Of a stretch of 64,000 bases of DNA, positions 46,296 to 53,868 are shown in pieces. Source of the stretch: Dokdonella fugitiva (GTDB lineage: Bacteria; Pseudomonadota; Gammaproteobacteria; Xanthomonadales; Rhodanobacteraceae); NCBI RefSeq assembly GCF_014138265.1, contig NZ_JACGXL010000002.1, positions 372,001 to 436,000 of the forward strand. Direction: 5' to 3'. The stretch's first letter is position 1, and every line of letters starts with the position of its first letter. The notes under the pieces are model-generated. The model was given only the letters and a program-made list of their open reading frames with translations. It had not been told where the DNA came from and searched no databases. A program made the position numbers and the translations under genes.

Positions 46296-48044
46296 ATGAA
46301 GTGCAGGTTCCTTCTTCCGCTCCGCGTCGCGTCGCTGGCGCTCGCGGCTTCGTTCGCGACCGCGGCGCACGCGCAGTGGTCGTCCGACGCGGCGAACAAC
46401 CTCGTCGTCGGCGACGCCACGGGCGGCACGACGCAGCCGAAGATCGTCGCCGCGCCGGACGGCGGCTTCTACGTGAGCTGGTTCGGCAACGGCGCCGACG
46501 GCTACGACATCCGCCTGCAGCGCCTCGACGCGGGCGGCCACGAGCTGTGGGCGCACGACGGCGTGCTCGTCGCCGACCGCGGCTACAGCTTCACCTACGA
46601 CTATGGCCTCGCCGTCGATACCGCCGGCAACGCCTACGTGTCGTTCAACTGCTGCACGAACAACTCGACCGACGAACACATCGTCGTGAGCAAGGTGCTC
46701 GCCGACGGTTCGCTCGCGTGGGGCGCGGCCGGCCTCACCGTGTCGGCGCCGGCGTCGACCGAAGCGGTCTACAACGCCTACGTCACCGGAACGAGCGACG
46801 GCGACGTCGTCGTCGCCTGGTCGGCCGACGGCGGCGTGCGTGCGCAGAAGCTCGATCCCGCAGGCACGGCGCTGTGGGCCGCGAACGGCGTGCTGCTGAA
46901 CCAGCCGAGCGGGTTCAAGCTGCTCGGTGGCGTGCAGCCCGGCCTCGGCGGCGACGCGATCGCGTCGTGGTCGAACCAGTCCGGCTCGACGCGCATCCTG
47001 CGCGCGCAGAAGCTCGCTTCCGCCGACGGTGCTGCGCTGTGGGGCAGCGGCACCGCGGTGCGCGTGTTCGGCGCGGGCAACCTGCAGGCGGGTTACTACC
47101 CGCCGTTCATCGCCGACGGCGCCGGCGGCGGCGTGTTCTGGGACTACGACGCGATCGGCCTCGTGCAGAACGCGCGCGTGCAGCACCTCGACGCGAGCGG
47201 CAACCTGCTGCTAGGCGCCAACGGCGTGCTCGCGACGACCGACACGGCGAACTCGCACCTCGGCACCGTCGCGAGCTGGGATGCCGCGAGCGGCAGCATC
47301 TACGTGGTGTGGAACGACTACCTCAATTCCGGCGGCAGCGACTACGACGGCGTCTCGGCGCAGCGCATCGACAGCAGCGGCGCACGCATGTGGGGCGACA
47401 CCGGCAAGGTGCTCGTGCCGCTCACCGATTCGACCGACGGCACCCACGTGATCTCGCAGCTGACCGCGCTGCCGACGCCCGACGGCGTGCTCGCGGGCTG
47501 GGTCACCGGTGCGATCCCGGCCGCGGACCAGCCGCTCACGGTCGCGCGCCTCGACGCCGCCGGCGACTACGTCTGGGCCGCGCAGACGACCGCAGTGAAG
47601 ACGCAGCGCTACACCGGGCGCATGACCGGCACGATCGGCAGCGACGGTTTCGCGGTGTACGCCTGGCAGGACGGCGGCAACGGCGACGACGCGACGATCC
47701 GCGCGCAGAACCTCAACCTCGACGGCACGCTCGGCACGCCGGTGGCGACCTACACGATCGGCGGCAGCGTCAGCGGCCTCGTAGGCAGCGGCCTCGTGCT
47801 GCAGCTCGACGGCGCGAACGACCTCCCGGTCAGCGCCGATGGCGGCTTCACCTTCGCAGCGCCGCTCGCCGATGGCAGCGCGTACACGGTCAGCGTGCTT
47901 GCCCAGCCGGGCAATCCGGCGCAGACGTGCAGCATCGCCAATGGCAGCGGCACGCTCGCGGGCGCGAACGTAACGAACGTCGAGGTGAACTGCGTCACCG
48001 ACGCGAACGACGTGATCTTCGCCGACGGCTTCGACGGGACGTGA
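46296..48044 (+). CDS. Secreted beta-propeller-like protein with I-F-x-D-G-F-D tail
   Basis: A 582-residue protein with a signal peptide (FLLPLRVASLALAASFATAA). The mature part has repeats of the form V-x-x-L-D-x-x-G-x-x-x-W (RLQRLDAGGHELWAHDG, AQRIDSSGARMWGDTG), typical of extracellular propeller proteins. A C-terminal module (GSVSGLVGSGLVLQLDG, then LPVSADGGFTF) precedes the end, NDVIFADGFDGT. The tail matches those of the subtilase and of the HAF protein at 52654. A TGGAGA ribosome binding site supports the ATG. The function is unknown. Confidence 0.78.
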   Translation: MKCRFLLPLRVASLALAASFATAAHAQWSSDAANNLVVGDATGGTTQPKIVAAPDGGFYVSWFGNGADGYDIRLQRLDAGGHELWAHDGVLVADRGYSFTYDYGLAVDTAGNAYVSFNCCTNNSTDEHIVVSKVLADGSLAWGAAGLTVSAPASTEAVYNAYVTGTSDGDVVVAWSADGGVRAQKLDPAGTALWAANGVLLNQPSGFKLLGGVQPGLGGDAIASWSNQSGSTRILRAQKLASADGAALWGSGTAVRVFGAGNLQAGYYPPFIADGAGGGVFWDYDAIGLVQNARVQHLDASGNLLLGANGVLATTDTANSHLGTVASWDAASGSIYVVWNDYLNSGGSDYDGVSAQRIDSSGARMWGDTGKVLVPLTDSTDGTHVISQLTALPTPDGVLAGWVTGAIPAADQPLTVARLDAAGDYVWAAQTTAVKTQRYTGRMTGTIGSDGFAVYAWQDGGNGDDATIRAQNLNLDGTLGTPVATYTIGGSVSGLVGSGLVLQLDGANDLPVSADGGFTFAAPLADGSAYTVSVLAQPGNPAQTCSIANGSGTLAGANVTNVEVNCVTDANDVIFADGFDGT

Positions 48045-48059
48045 GCCTTCGCTGATGCG

Positions 48060-48089
48060 CAGGCAGGGGGCGTGCACCGCCCCTGCCTG
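48060..48089 (+). terminator. Stem-loop after the secreted propeller gene
   Basis: AGGCAGGGG and CCCCTGCCT form a 9-bp stem around a 10-base loop, 16 bases after the stop at 48044. There is no T-run. It probably ends the 45236-48044 transcript. The rest of the 268-base gap to 48313 shows no gene. Confidence 0.65.
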
Positions 48090-48312
48090 GAAGCGCTCGT
48101 TCCCTGCCGTCGACGTCGCCGCCCGTCTTCGCGCAGGCGGGTTCCGACGCGGCGCCGCGCGCCCGTCGCCGCCATCGTCGTCCTCCCTCGGCGATGGCGG
48201 ATCTTCCCGCCGCGGCATCGGCGCCTTCGCACGCGCTTCGCCGTGCTGCACTGCGCCGATTGCCCGATCGCGTTGCGGCTATGATCGACGCTTCCGCCCA
48301 GGGGAATGCCGC

Positions 48313-49749
48313 ATGAGCCTGCTCGCGCAACTGACGCGTCACAAGCCGATCGAACAACTGCAGGCCGAACTCGGCTCGCGCCGCGACTTCCGCCGCGTGC
48401 TCGGCGTCTGGCAGCTCACCGCGATCGGCCTCGGCGGCATCATCGGCGTCGGCATCTTCGTGCTCGCGGGGCAGCAGGCCGCGGTGAATGCGGGCCCGGC
48501 GGTCGCGCTGTCGTTCATCATCGCGGGCATCGCGAGCGCGGCGGCTGCGCTCTGCTACGCCGAGTTCGCCGGCCTGATCCCGGTCACCGGCAGCGCCTAC
48601 ACCTACAGCTACGCGACGCTCGGCGAACTCGTCGCCTGGCTGATCGGCTGGGACCTGCTCCTCGAGTACGCGCTCATCGTCGCCGCCGTCGCGAGCGGCT
48701 GGTCCGGCTACGTGCTCAACCTGTTCGACGCGTTCGGCGTGCACCTGCCCGAGGCGTTGCGGGGCGCGCCGCATTCGGGCGACGGGCGCGTGTTCAACCT
48801 CATCGCCGCGCTCGTCGCGATGGCGGTCGCGGTGCTGCTGACGATGCGCACGGAATGGGGCGCGCGCGCGAACACGCTGATCGTCGCGATCAAGGTGGTC
48901 GCGGTCGTGATCGTGATCGGTGTCGGCATGTTCCACGTCGACCCCGCCAACTGGCACCCGTTCGTGCCCGAACGCGTCGTCGGCGCCGACGGCGTCGGCC
49001 ACTACGGCTGGCAGGGCGTCGTCACCGCGGCCGCGGTCGTCTTCTTCGCGGTGTTCGGCTACGACACGCTGACCACCGCTGCGGAGGAGGCGAAGGATCC
49101 GCAGCGCGACCTGCCGCGCGCGATCCTGCTCTCGCTCGGCGTGTCGATGGCGCTGTACATCACGATCACGCTCGTGCTGACCGGCATGGTGTCGTACACG
49201 CAGCTCGGCAACGACGCGCCGGTCGCGCACGCGTTCCAGGCGCTCGGGATGAAGTGGATCGGCGCGGCGATCTCGGCGACCGCAGTCGCGAGCATCCTCA
49301 GCGTGATCTTCGCGTTCATGCTCGCCGCGGCGCGCATCTGGTTCGCGCTGTCGCGCGACGGCCTGTTGCCGGGCTGGTTCGCCAAGGTGCATCCGAGCTA
49401 CGGCACGCCGCACCGGCCGACGCTCGCGCTCGGCCTTTTCACCGCGATCGTCGCCGGCCTGTTCCCGCTCGGCGAGGTCGCCAAGCTCGTCAACATCGGC
49501 GTGCTGTCCGCGTTCATCGTGATCTGCAGCGCGGTGCTCATCCTGCGTCGGCGCAAGCCGGACCTGCCGCGCGCGTTCCGCACGCCGTGGGTGCCGGTGG
49601 TGCCCGTGGTCGGCATCGTGTTCTCGCTGTGGCTGCTGTCCGAACTCGCGGCGATCACCTGGGCCGTGTTCGTCGGCTGGGTCGCGCTCGGCCTGGTCAT
49701 CTACTTCGCCTACGGCATCCGCCACAGCCGCCTCGCACCGCCGCGCTGA
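48313..49749 (+). CDS. APC family amino acid permease (cationic amino acid transporter-like)
   Basis: A 478-residue inner-membrane protein with 12-13 hydrophobic helices. It begins RRVLGVWQLTAIGLGGIIGVGIF, the first-helix substrate-binding motif of the APC superfamily; FFAVFGYDTLTTAAEEAKDPQRD is the equivalent conserved segment of helix six and the following loop. The layout resembles the CAT/YfnA branch, which takes up amino acids with protons. The substrate is not certain. The gene follows a terminator-like hairpin. Confidence 0.88.
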   Translation: MSLLAQLTRHKPIEQLQAELGSRRDFRRVLGVWQLTAIGLGGIIGVGIFVLAGQQAAVNAGPAVALSFIIAGIASAAAALCYAEFAGLIPVTGSAYTYSYATLGELVAWLIGWDLLLEYALIVAAVASGWSGYVLNLFDAFGVHLPEALRGAPHSGDGRVFNLIAALVAMAVAVLLTMRTEWGARANTLIVAIKVVAVVIVIGVGMFHVDPANWHPFVPERVVGADGVGHYGWQGVVTAAAVVFFAVFGYDTLTTAAEEAKDPQRDLPRAILLSLGVSMALYITITLVLTGMVSYTQLGNDAPVAHAFQALGMKWIGAAISATAVASILSVIFAFMLAAARIWFALSRDGLLPGWFAKVHPSYGTPHRPTLALGLFTAIVAGLFPLGEVAKLVNIGVLSAFIVICSAVLILRRRKPDLPRAFRTPWVPVVPVVGIVFSLWLLSELAAITWAVFVGWVALGLVIYFAYGIRHSRLAPPR

Positions 49750-49768
49750 CGCGCGGTACACTCGTATA

Positions 49769-49792
49769 CGCGCCGGCAACCTCGCCGGCGCG
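49769..49792 (+). terminator. Stem-loop between permease and SGNH hydrolase genes
   Basis: CGCGCCGGC pairs perfectly with GCCGGCGCG (9 bp) around AACCTC. It ends where the GGGAG ribosome binding site of the next gene begins. It could end the permease transcript or restrain translation of the next gene. No T-run follows. Confidence 0.55.
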
Positions 49793-49802
49793 GGAGCGCG
49801 CC

Positions 49803-50771
49803 ATGCCCGGTCCGATCCGCGAGTACCCGCTCGACCGTTGCGACCTGTTCCTCGCGCGCTGCAAGAGTCGCAGCAAGGCGATCAAGGTGTTCGCGACCGG
49901 CGATTCGTGGCTCGCCGCGCCGGGCGGCTGGTGGCGCGGTTCGTCGGTGGTCAACCTGCTCAACGACGACGACTGGGTGCGCTCGATCGATCCCGCGCAT
50001 CCGGGGTTCAACGTGCTGTCGATCGCCAAGGTCGGCTTCGAGATGAAGCAGATGCCCGGCGACCACGATCTCGTCGCGCTCGACTACGTGCGCAGCGAGT
50101 TCGCGCGGCAGCAGCGGCCGTTCGCGTTCGACGCGTTCATGGTCAGCGGCGGCGGCAACGACTTCATCCCGAAGATCCAGACCTACGTCGGCGGTGGCGA
50201 CGGCGACGCGCGCATCGACGACGCCGCGCTCGACGCGATCTTCGAGCAGGTGGCGAACCGCTGGAGCGCACTGCTCGCGCGCCTCGTGCCCGGCGGCGCG
50301 CCGGTGCTCACGAACGGCTACGGCCCGATCATCCCGACGCTCGAGCCGGGCTCGACCTGGCTGCCGCTGCTCGGCATCGGTCCGTGGGTCGGGCCGTGGC
50401 TGCTGCAGCATTGCGGGCTCGACGCGGTGCACGCGCGCGCGATCGTCGACGAGGTCATGAACCGCTTCAACGCGCGCGTGTCCGCGCTGCCCGGTGTCGC
50501 CTATTTCGACCTGCGCCCGGTCGTCGCGGCGATGCCGGCGTCGTTCTGGCACGACGAGATCCATTTCACCGCGGCAGGCTGGGAACGCGTCGCGCAGCGC
50601 TGGATGGAGGAACTCGATGCGCGCGTCGGGCGCACGCCGCAGGTCGGCGCGGCGAGCCTGCGTGGCCTGCGCATGCCGGCGCTCGCGGGCGCGGGCGCGG
50701 CGAAGAAGGCGGCCGCGTCGCGCAAGGCCGCGGCGAAGCCCGCGCGTGGTCGCGGCCGTCGGCCGCGCTGA
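49803..50771 (+). CDS. SGNH/GDSL hydrolase-like protein with basic C-terminal tail
   Basis: A 322-residue protein. Block I is ATGDSWLAAP (Ser ~35), block III GGGNDF and block V WHDEIHFT with the Asp-His pair, so the hydrolase triad appears intact. There is no signal peptide, so it should stay in the cytoplasm. The last ~25 residues are Ala/Lys/Arg-rich (AAKKAAASRKAAAKPARGRG), resembling nucleic-acid-binding or granule-binding tails. The substrate is unknown. Acyl-ester hydrolysis is the family activity. Confidence 0.75.
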   Translation: MPGPIREYPLDRCDLFLARCKSRSKAIKVFATGDSWLAAPGGWWRGSSVVNLLNDDDWVRSIDPAHPGFNVLSIAKVGFEMKQMPGDHDLVALDYVRSEFARQQRPFAFDAFMVSGGGNDFIPKIQTYVGGGDGDARIDDAALDAIFEQVANRWSALLARLVPGGAPVLTNGYGPIIPTLEPGSTWLPLLGIGPWVGPWLLQHCGLDAVHARAIVDEVMNRFNARVSALPGVAYFDLRPVVAAMPASFWHDEIHFTAAGWERVAQRWMEELDARVGRTPQVGAASLRGLRMPALAGAGAAKKAAASRKAAAKPARGRGRRPR

Positions 50772-50842
50772 GTCGTCGCGATGGCGCCCGCAACGCGGAT
50801 GTGCTGCACTGGTGCACCATCCCGTCGGCCGGAGTCGCCTCG

Positions 50843-52564
50843 ATGTCGTCGTCGTTCCTTTCCCTGCGCCTGATCGCCGCTGGCGTCGCGATCTGCCTCG
50901 GCAGTGCCGCGTGCGCGCCCGCGACGCCGCGCGCGAGTGTCGCCGGCACCGCGATCGACGTGCCCGTGATCCACCATCCCGACGGCGAGACGCCCGACTG
51001 GTGGTTCCGCGCGGGCGCTGCCGCCGCGCACGCGAACCTGCCGCAGCGCGCGCACGCGAAGAACGTGATCGTGTTCCTCGGCGACGGCATGAGCATCCCG
51101 ACGATCACCGCCGCGCGCATCCTCGACGGCCAGCGCAAGGGCGGCTCGGGCGAGGAGAATCGGCTGTCGTTCGAGCGCTTCCCGGCGAGCGCGCTGAGCA
51201 AGACCTACGAGACCGACCACCAGACGCCCGACTCGGCCGGCACGATGACCGCGATCATGAGCGGCGTGAAGACGCGCTTCGGCGTGATCGGCGTCGACCA
51301 GCGCGCGACGCGCGGCGACTGCGCCTCCGGCAAGGGCACCGAAGTCGTCAGCGCGCTGGAACTCGCCGCCGCGGCCGGGCTCGCGACCGGCGTCGTCACG
51401 ACCACGCGCATCACGCACGCGACGCCCGCGGCGACCTACGGCCACCTGCCCGAGCGCAACTGGGAAGTCGATGCCGAGATGTCGGACAAGGATCGTGCCG
51501 CCGGCTGCACCGACTTCGCGCAGCAGCTCGTCGACTTCCGCATCGGCGACGGCATCACGGTCGCATTCGGCGGCGGCCGCACCGAATTCATGCCGGCGAG
51601 CCAGCAGGATCCGGAGTACGCGGGCTTCCCGGGCAAGCGCCTCGACGGCCGCGACCTCGTCGCCGACTGGAAGAAGCAGCCGGGCGCCGCCTACGTCTGG
51701 AACACGCAGCAGCTCGATGCACTCGACCTCGCGAACACCCGTCGCGTGCTCGGCCTGTTCGACGTCGAGCACCTCAAGTACGAAAACGAGCGCGCACGCG
51801 ATCCGGCCGGCGAGCCGAGCCTGTCGGAGATGACGCGCGCCGCGCTGACGGTGTTGCAGAGGCGTCCGAATGGGTACTTCCTCATGGTCGAGGGCGGGCG
51901 CATCGACCACGGCAGCCACGCCGGCAACGCGTTCCGCGCGCTCAACGAGACGATCGAGTTCGCGCACGCGGTCGCGGTCGCGAACGAGATGACGTCGGCC
52001 GACGACACGCTCATCCTCGTCACCGCCGACCACAGCCACACGCTCACGTTCGTCGGCTATCCCGCGCGCGGCAATCCGATCCTCGGCAAGGTGCGCGGTT
52101 CGAGCGGCGAAGGCACGCCGACGAAGGACTACGCGCGCGACGCGACCGGCCTGCCGTACACGACGCTGCAGTACGCGAACGGCCCGGGCTACCCGGGCGC
52201 GAGCGAGCGCCAAGCCGAAGGCCCGAAGCGTTACCCGCACGACCCGACCGGCTACCAGCGCACGGAACACGGGCGGCCCAACCTCGAGCACGTCGACACC
52301 GAGGCCGAGGACTACGAGCAGGAAGCGATGGTCCCGCTCGGTGCGGAGACGCACGGCGGCGACGACGTCGCCGTGTACGCGCGCGGCCCCGGCTCGGCCG
52401 CGGTGCACGGTTCGATGGAGGAGAACGCGCTGTTCCACGTGATCGCGCAGAACGCGGACGCGATCCGCGCCGAGCTGTGCAGGCTCGGCAGCTGCGATGC
52501 GAACGGCGTGCCGGTGAAGCGGCCGACGCGCGAGCAGTTGCTCGCGGCCACCAAGGCGCCCTAG
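50843..52564 (+). CDS. Alkaline phosphatase (PhoA-type superfamily), probable lipoprotein
   Basis: A 573-residue protein. The signal peptide ends in a possible lipobox (SAAC, Cys ~24). FLGDGMSIPTITAAR holds the first metal-binding Asp, TPDSAGTMTAIMSG the phosphorylated Ser (~131), and VEGGRIDHGSHAGNA and TADHSHT further metal ligands. It hydrolyses phosphate monoesters in the periplasm. No Pho box was found in the short upstream gap. The gene stands 71 bases after the SGNH gene. Confidence 0.88.
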   Translation: MSSSFLSLRLIAAGVAICLGSAACAPATPRASVAGTAIDVPVIHHPDGETPDWWFRAGAAAAHANLPQRAHAKNVIVFLGDGMSIPTITAARILDGQRKGGSGEENRLSFERFPASALSKTYETDHQTPDSAGTMTAIMSGVKTRFGVIGVDQRATRGDCASGKGTEVVSALELAAAAGLATGVVTTTRITHATPAATYGHLPERNWEVDAEMSDKDRAAGCTDFAQQLVDFRIGDGITVAFGGGRTEFMPASQQDPEYAGFPGKRLDGRDLVADWKKQPGAAYVWNTQQLDALDLANTRRVLGLFDVEHLKYENERARDPAGEPSLSEMTRAALTVLQRRPNGYFLMVEGGRIDHGSHAGNAFRALNETIEFAHAVAVANEMTSADDTLILVTADHSHTLTFVGYPARGNPILGKVRGSSGEGTPTKDYARDATGLPYTTLQYANGPGYPGASERQAEGPKRYPHDPTGYQRTEHGRPNLEHVDTEAEDYEQEAMVPLGAETHGGDDVAVYARGPGSAAVHGSMEENALFHVIAQNADAIRAELCRLGSCDANGVPVKRPTREQLLAATKAP

Positions 52565-52653
52565 GCGTTTTTCCCGCGCGGCATGCGACGCATGTGCCGG
52601 CCGCGCCGTGCGCGTCCGGCCTGCGTGCAGAGCGCGGCGACACCGCGATCGCT

Positions 52654-53748
52654 TCAGCCGTCGAAGCCGTCGTCGAAGATCGCGTCGGCGTCGATCGGCG
52701 TCGCGATGAAGCTGCCGACGTCGAAGTCGCCGACGCGGCCGAGGCCGACGACGACGCCATGGTCATTGATCGCGGCGGCCTTGAGCAGGTACGGGAAGCC
52801 CGCGTCGCCGTCGCATTGCTCGAGCAGGTCGTAGGCGACGCCACCGGCGTAGACGAACGCCTTGAAGGTCAGGGTCGCGAAATCCTGCGCGCGCCCGACG
52901 ATCGTGCCGTCCGCGTTGATGCCGTAGGCGGCGCCGTTCGGCAGGCCGAGCAGCGCGCCGGGGATCGCCGTCGCCACGCCGCCCTGGAACACCACCGGCA
53001 CCGCATGGCCGTCGCCCGCGACGTCCATCTCGCCGACCGCGGTGCCGGCTTCGTCGATGCCGTGCGCCATGCTCGCGACGTCGTCGACGCCCGCCGCGAT
53101 CGCGTCGATGCCCGCGGTGCCGAACGTGCCGGTGGTCGCATGCGAAACCGCGAAGATCGGATTCCAGCCGCCGACGATCGTGCCGGCGTCGTTGATCGCG
53201 GACCAGTACGCCTGCGTGTCCGGCCCGTGCGCCGGCACGCCGTCGTCGACGAGGCCGCCGCCGGCGCTCCAGCTGAACGCGCGGAACGCGCCCTCCTGCG
53301 AGGCGAGGCCGACGACGACACCGTTGTTGTTGATGTCGGCCGGGTTGAGCTTGTACGCCTGGTCGTCGCCGATCACGACGTAGTCGCCGGGATGCGCCGC
53401 GTCCCACAGCAGCGCGGTCGTCTGCGCGCCGTCTTCGGTGATCGTCGAGGCATAGCCGACGATCTGGCCGAGATCGTTGATCGCGGCCGCGGTCGCCTCG
53501 TCGCGGCCGGCTGGACGCGGCAACGTGATCGCCTGCTGTCCGTCGAACAGGAACGCCTGGTTGGCGAAGTTCGCGTCGATGTAGTAGCCGACCGCCTGGC
53601 CCGCGTCGTTGACGTCGGCGACGTAGACACCGTTCGAATCCGGGATCGTGATCGCGGCGAGGTGGTAGTGCGGCGCGGGTGCGCCCGCGATCGCGGCGGC
53701 GGCGGGCAGGACTGCGAGGAGCAGGGACGGGAAACGGCGCAGGTGCAT
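52654..53748 (-). CDS. Secreted HAF-type repeat protein with I-F-x-D-G-F-D tail
   Basis: A 364-residue protein. A signal peptide (RRFPSLLLAVLPAAAAIAG) is followed by about eight HAF repeats with A-I-N-D-x-G-x-[IV]-V-G cores (AAAINDLGQIVGYAS, SAINDAGTIVGGWN, AAAINDHGVVVGLG). The fold is probably a beta-propeller. It ends DADAIFDDGFDG, the tail shared with the proteins at 17750 and 46296. A winged-helix/TPR regulator gene ends 120 bases upstream on the same strand. The function is unknown. Confidence 0.8.
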   Translation of the reverse strand: MHLRRFPSLLLAVLPAAAAIAGAPAPHYHLAAITIPDSNGVYVADVNDAGQAVGYYIDANFANQAFLFDGQQAITLPRPAGRDEATAAAINDLGQIVGYASTITEDGAQTTALLWDAAHPGDYVVIGDDQAYKLNPADINNNGVVVGLASQEGAFRAFSWSAGGGLVDDGVPAHGPDTQAYWSAINDAGTIVGGWNPIFAVSHATTGTFGTAGIDAIAAGVDDVASMAHGIDEAGTAVGEMDVAGDGHAVPVVFQGGVATAIPGALLGLPNGAAYGINADGTIVGRAQDFATLTFKAFVYAGGVAYDLLEQCDGDAGFPYLLKAAAINDHGVVVGLGRVGDFDVGSFIATPIDADAIFDDGFDG

Positions 53749-53868
53749 GGAGGCCTCGAGCTAGGTGTCGCCGCGCGGGTCGCGGACCGCACGAGCCTGC
53801 CGCGGCGCGCGCAGGCGCGCGTTCGGATCGGATGCGAATCGCGTTCGGATCGTGTTCCGGCCGCGGAT

